Part shown: one piece after another, positions 57,101-61,100 of the stretch | Layout of the letters: the number at the start of each line of letters is the position of its first letter | How positions within the stretch are numbered: the first letter of the stretch is position 1 | DNA from: Apostichopus japonicus | Lineage: Eukaryota > Echinodermata > Holothuroidea > Aspidochirotida > Stichopodidae | Direction of reading: 5' to 3' | Assembly: GCF_037975245.1 (NCBI RefSeq) | Contig: NC_092569.1 | Location: forward strand, 26,179,168-26,243,167 | Length of the DNA stretch: 64,000 bases | Notes under the pieces: generated by a model | The model's database searches: none | What the model was told of the DNA's origin: nothing | Seen by the model: the letters and a program-made list of their open reading frames with translations, nothing else | Translations under genes and position numbers: made by a program

Positions 57101-58011
57101 AGGTGGCCTTGAACCATATATGAAATACAAAATGCTGTTTTATTTATTGTATTTAGACTACACTGCTATAAGACTGACTTAAATGCCTTCAACCAGTATT
57201 AAACATGAAAAAAAAATATTCATATAAAAAAAAATGAGGAAGTAAAGAAGGTACATCAGTTGTCGTTGGGTTAACAGTGACTTCTAACCTCCAATATGTC
57301 GAGGCTGGCATTGAAGATGACGTCCGACACTTCCGTTGGAATGCCGATGGTCTCAAGTACGTCCTTGACTTTGCTGACATTTTGGAAGAGATCGGCAACC
57401 GTCGGCTGTTTGGCTGCAAGAATAAGTAACAGATAAAAGATACTGTTAGAAGAGACTCTTTTGGCATAGTCATTATGGAAACTACAGTGCAATACTCATT
57501 CACTTCCAAACAGTTGATCAACATGTTTCTTTTCTTCTGCTGTCTTTTTTCCATCATTACCACTACGAGTGTTTATTAGTTCTGTTAGTAAATAGAGTTA
57601 TTCATTTAAATAGAACAATTAAAGCGAATTCTTGTTGCCCAAATGTCGCATAATTTAGTTGGACTGGAGATAAGTGTTATCCTGCCACAATTGCAACCAA
57701 CAGCCTGCGCGCAAACTCACAGATTTAGCTATAGACATGTGAATATTAGGCTGCACATGGCTTAGTTCATCTTTTGACTAATTGTGCAAGCTAATAGACA
57801 TATGTGTTCATTTATTCACCATGCCTAGGTTCATCTTCTGTGCAAGGTCACAGACCATACCTATATGCCCATCTGCTGTGCATTGACTGAAGATGTATAA
57901 GCTATGTAATTGAGACCGTGGCTAGAACATCTGCTGCAAAAGGAACATACTATGTACACATTTAATGTTGTAACTTTCTATACATATAGATTTTCAATTA
58001 CATATACAGGG

Positions 58012-58092
<81 letters not shown>

Positions 58093-58095
58093 TAA

Positions 58096-58148
<53 letters not shown>

Positions 58149-61100
58149 TTTATATTCTTGATTTTCCAACTCATTTATGATTTTCAATTATATATAGATA
58201 TATATTTTTATTTTATGTTTTTTATGTTTTACTTTGTCAAATCTGTGAAAAACAATAATAGCAATTTATGGAGCCTACATGAATGTCACTGGAAATTTTG
58301 GATCAAAGCTCTCAAACTTGCATTCAGTTGTACTTTACTTTAACAATATATCATATGTAAACCATAGGCAGGGAATAATTATATGATATCACATGGGCAA
58401 AATCTTATATGCAAGTTGGGCAAATTGGTACACTATTGCACAGATGTAAAGCAATTTTAAGTTTGTTTCTTTATTTTCTTTTTGCACCTTTTTGTATGTA
58501 TCTTATTACTTTTAACCAAATTCATAAACCCCAGAACTTCAACTACTACAAAATGATTTCTAAATTATTACTAAATTATTTTTCTGATATGCCCATCGTG
58601 AATACAAGATATGGGATTTAACAAATGGAAATTAATACCTAAAAAATCCAACTTTTTTCCTTAGATATCTTCATATCTAGAGAAGCCATACAAAAACCCT
58701 ACAGATGATACTTGTTCTTGTAATGAAATTATATGCAAAATTTATATTTATATATGTATTTCAACATTTTTCCAGCTCCAATGTTCTTCAATTGCCGACA
58801 AATTCAACAGAAACATGTACGATATTTGAAACGTATACCATCCTACACATTTATATCACTGTAACCTGCACACATAATTGCAAAATAATCAATATTCATA
58901 TCATATGAATTTCAAGAGAAAAGCATACATCTACAGACTATATTTTTTTTTGGGGGGGAGGGGGATTGTTGTCTACATCATAAGTGAATAATATGTACCG
59001 GTCTGGAACTATTTGAAGCTTGACCCAATCTACTTGGTTCTATATGGATCATGATTTAACCTTGATATTGAGAAAGTATTAACAGAGATATCAAAGAAAG
59101 AAAAGAGTGTGTATAAAGGGGTTGAAATTGAGAAAAGTCCTTGTCATTCTTTGCTAACCAAATGTAGGTGTGAAAACAAACACATTTAGTGAATAATTAG
59201 GCCAAGCAGTAGGTTTTAGGAACAAGCCTGCTAGGTTCTTTTTCCTTTTCTCATTCCCGTACACCCCGTTACTTTCCCTTTTGTGACATAATTCAAGCGT
59301 GGGAGATTCAAAAAGATTATGTGTGAAGTGTACATACAATTTCACAGCCTGGGGTCAGTTTACAAACTGATAATGTGAACCAGGACTTCTTTACAATTTT
59401 TGCTCTGTCATACTCAGGTGTCAGTGACAGGTACGCTGGCAATGTTAACCGTTCGTGATGTTCATAATGAGTAAACGTTTGACAGAATATAGAAGAAAAA
59501 AGTCCAGGAAAAATCCTGCTAGGATCGAAACGTCAGGCCAACTTTCTTTTATACAATATATAAACTGTTCTTGAACAGAATTAAATGACACTTATTATTT
59601 TGTCACAAATATACATTCATATTCGAAACCCATCCTCGGTGATATGAAGCAGTCCAGTTTTATCCGAACCAATGATTACAAAGGGTCACCCCCATAACCA
59701 TTTATTGTTCATCAGTGGACATTTATGATGTTATTAAACGGTCAAAGACACGAGGCTTTATTTATTTCGTGTGCGTAGAAATTCATGTAACATGCTGCAT
59801 GGGTTCAGTTTATACAAATTTATAATGGCAACGGAATTTATTTTCAATTTGGTCTTGGTCAATCTCTTAACATAAAAAGGAACTCGGAAATTGACAATAT
59901 CTAATCTGCAAGTATTAAAAATGTTTTGTTCTGATGTGTCGACATAATGTGACAGGCCTTATACTGCAAGGGTATCCGTATTTTACTGAATACAAAGTTC
60001 ACAACAGGGCAAAAGTTCCTCACAGAATAGCAATCAAAATCAAGTTTTGTCAGAACAGAATTAACTGGCACATTTAGCTTTAAATCAGTAATTGATCAGA
60101 ATATTAGAAAAGTGTCTTTAATGAAATTCAAGTCCATTTTAATCCATCCAATATTTAAACATGGGACACATTAAGGGACATATAGATTGTCAGTTGTTTA
60201 ACGTAGGCTCAAATCCTTTGGGTCTTGGGTAAAGTACCCTAGAAAGATTGTCTTGACCCTCTCAATGCTTACTATAGGGCCCTAGCTGCTGTATACATAC
60301 CTGTCAGGTTCTTGACCGCAACCTCCACCACTTTGGCCAGCTCTGTGATTGGGTTTAAAGTGTTTGGGAGTGTCCTCACAGAATTCAAAATGGTATCATT
60401 TTGAAACAAGGGATCCAAATCCTTGACCACTTTGCCAATTCTGAAAAGTGATCAAAGTCGAATGTCATTTGTAGCCAACTGCATACAATTCCAACATCAC
60501 TATAATAGCAACCAAATTTCACATGATTATTTGGGAGGAGGGAGGAGGGAGGGAGTGAGGGACTTTATTGTGGGTGGGCATGCTTTTTTGTTGTCTTAGA
60601 CAATGAAGACAACTGAACTGAACACTAATTTGTATAATATTGGTTTGCTGTCATAAACAGAAGCGTGTACATGAATTAGGTTTCATTTCCTGACATATAT
60701 GAAAATCATTGGGGAACCAGACAACAAAACAAATAAGTTTGGGATAAAAGTATTTTATGGTACAAATTTTCATGTCTTTTCATCATAAAGTAGGCAAAAT
60801 AATACCACCCGTTCATCAGTGGGACAAAAGCACACACCATCGTGCATTATGCATTTTATCATAATTCACAGAACTATCAAAGAGAACAAGTGTAACATAT
60901 TATTTGCATTAAATTGCTGTTGGAAGATGCACATGTCATATTCATGACTATTTAGTTTGGTGCTAAAATAACCCAATGTGTAATGCACTCACATGGTCTT
61001 TTTGACCTAATAATTAGTCAACAATTGACTTTGTGAGACACCACTGATTTACATTGCTTTGTGTAAACTTTGTAATCAGCTCGCTTGTAAATTCCCCTAA

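Noticed and set aside
57910-58187. I-Y-I-Y frames on both strands
   Set aside because: Translation of a (TA)n microsatellite.
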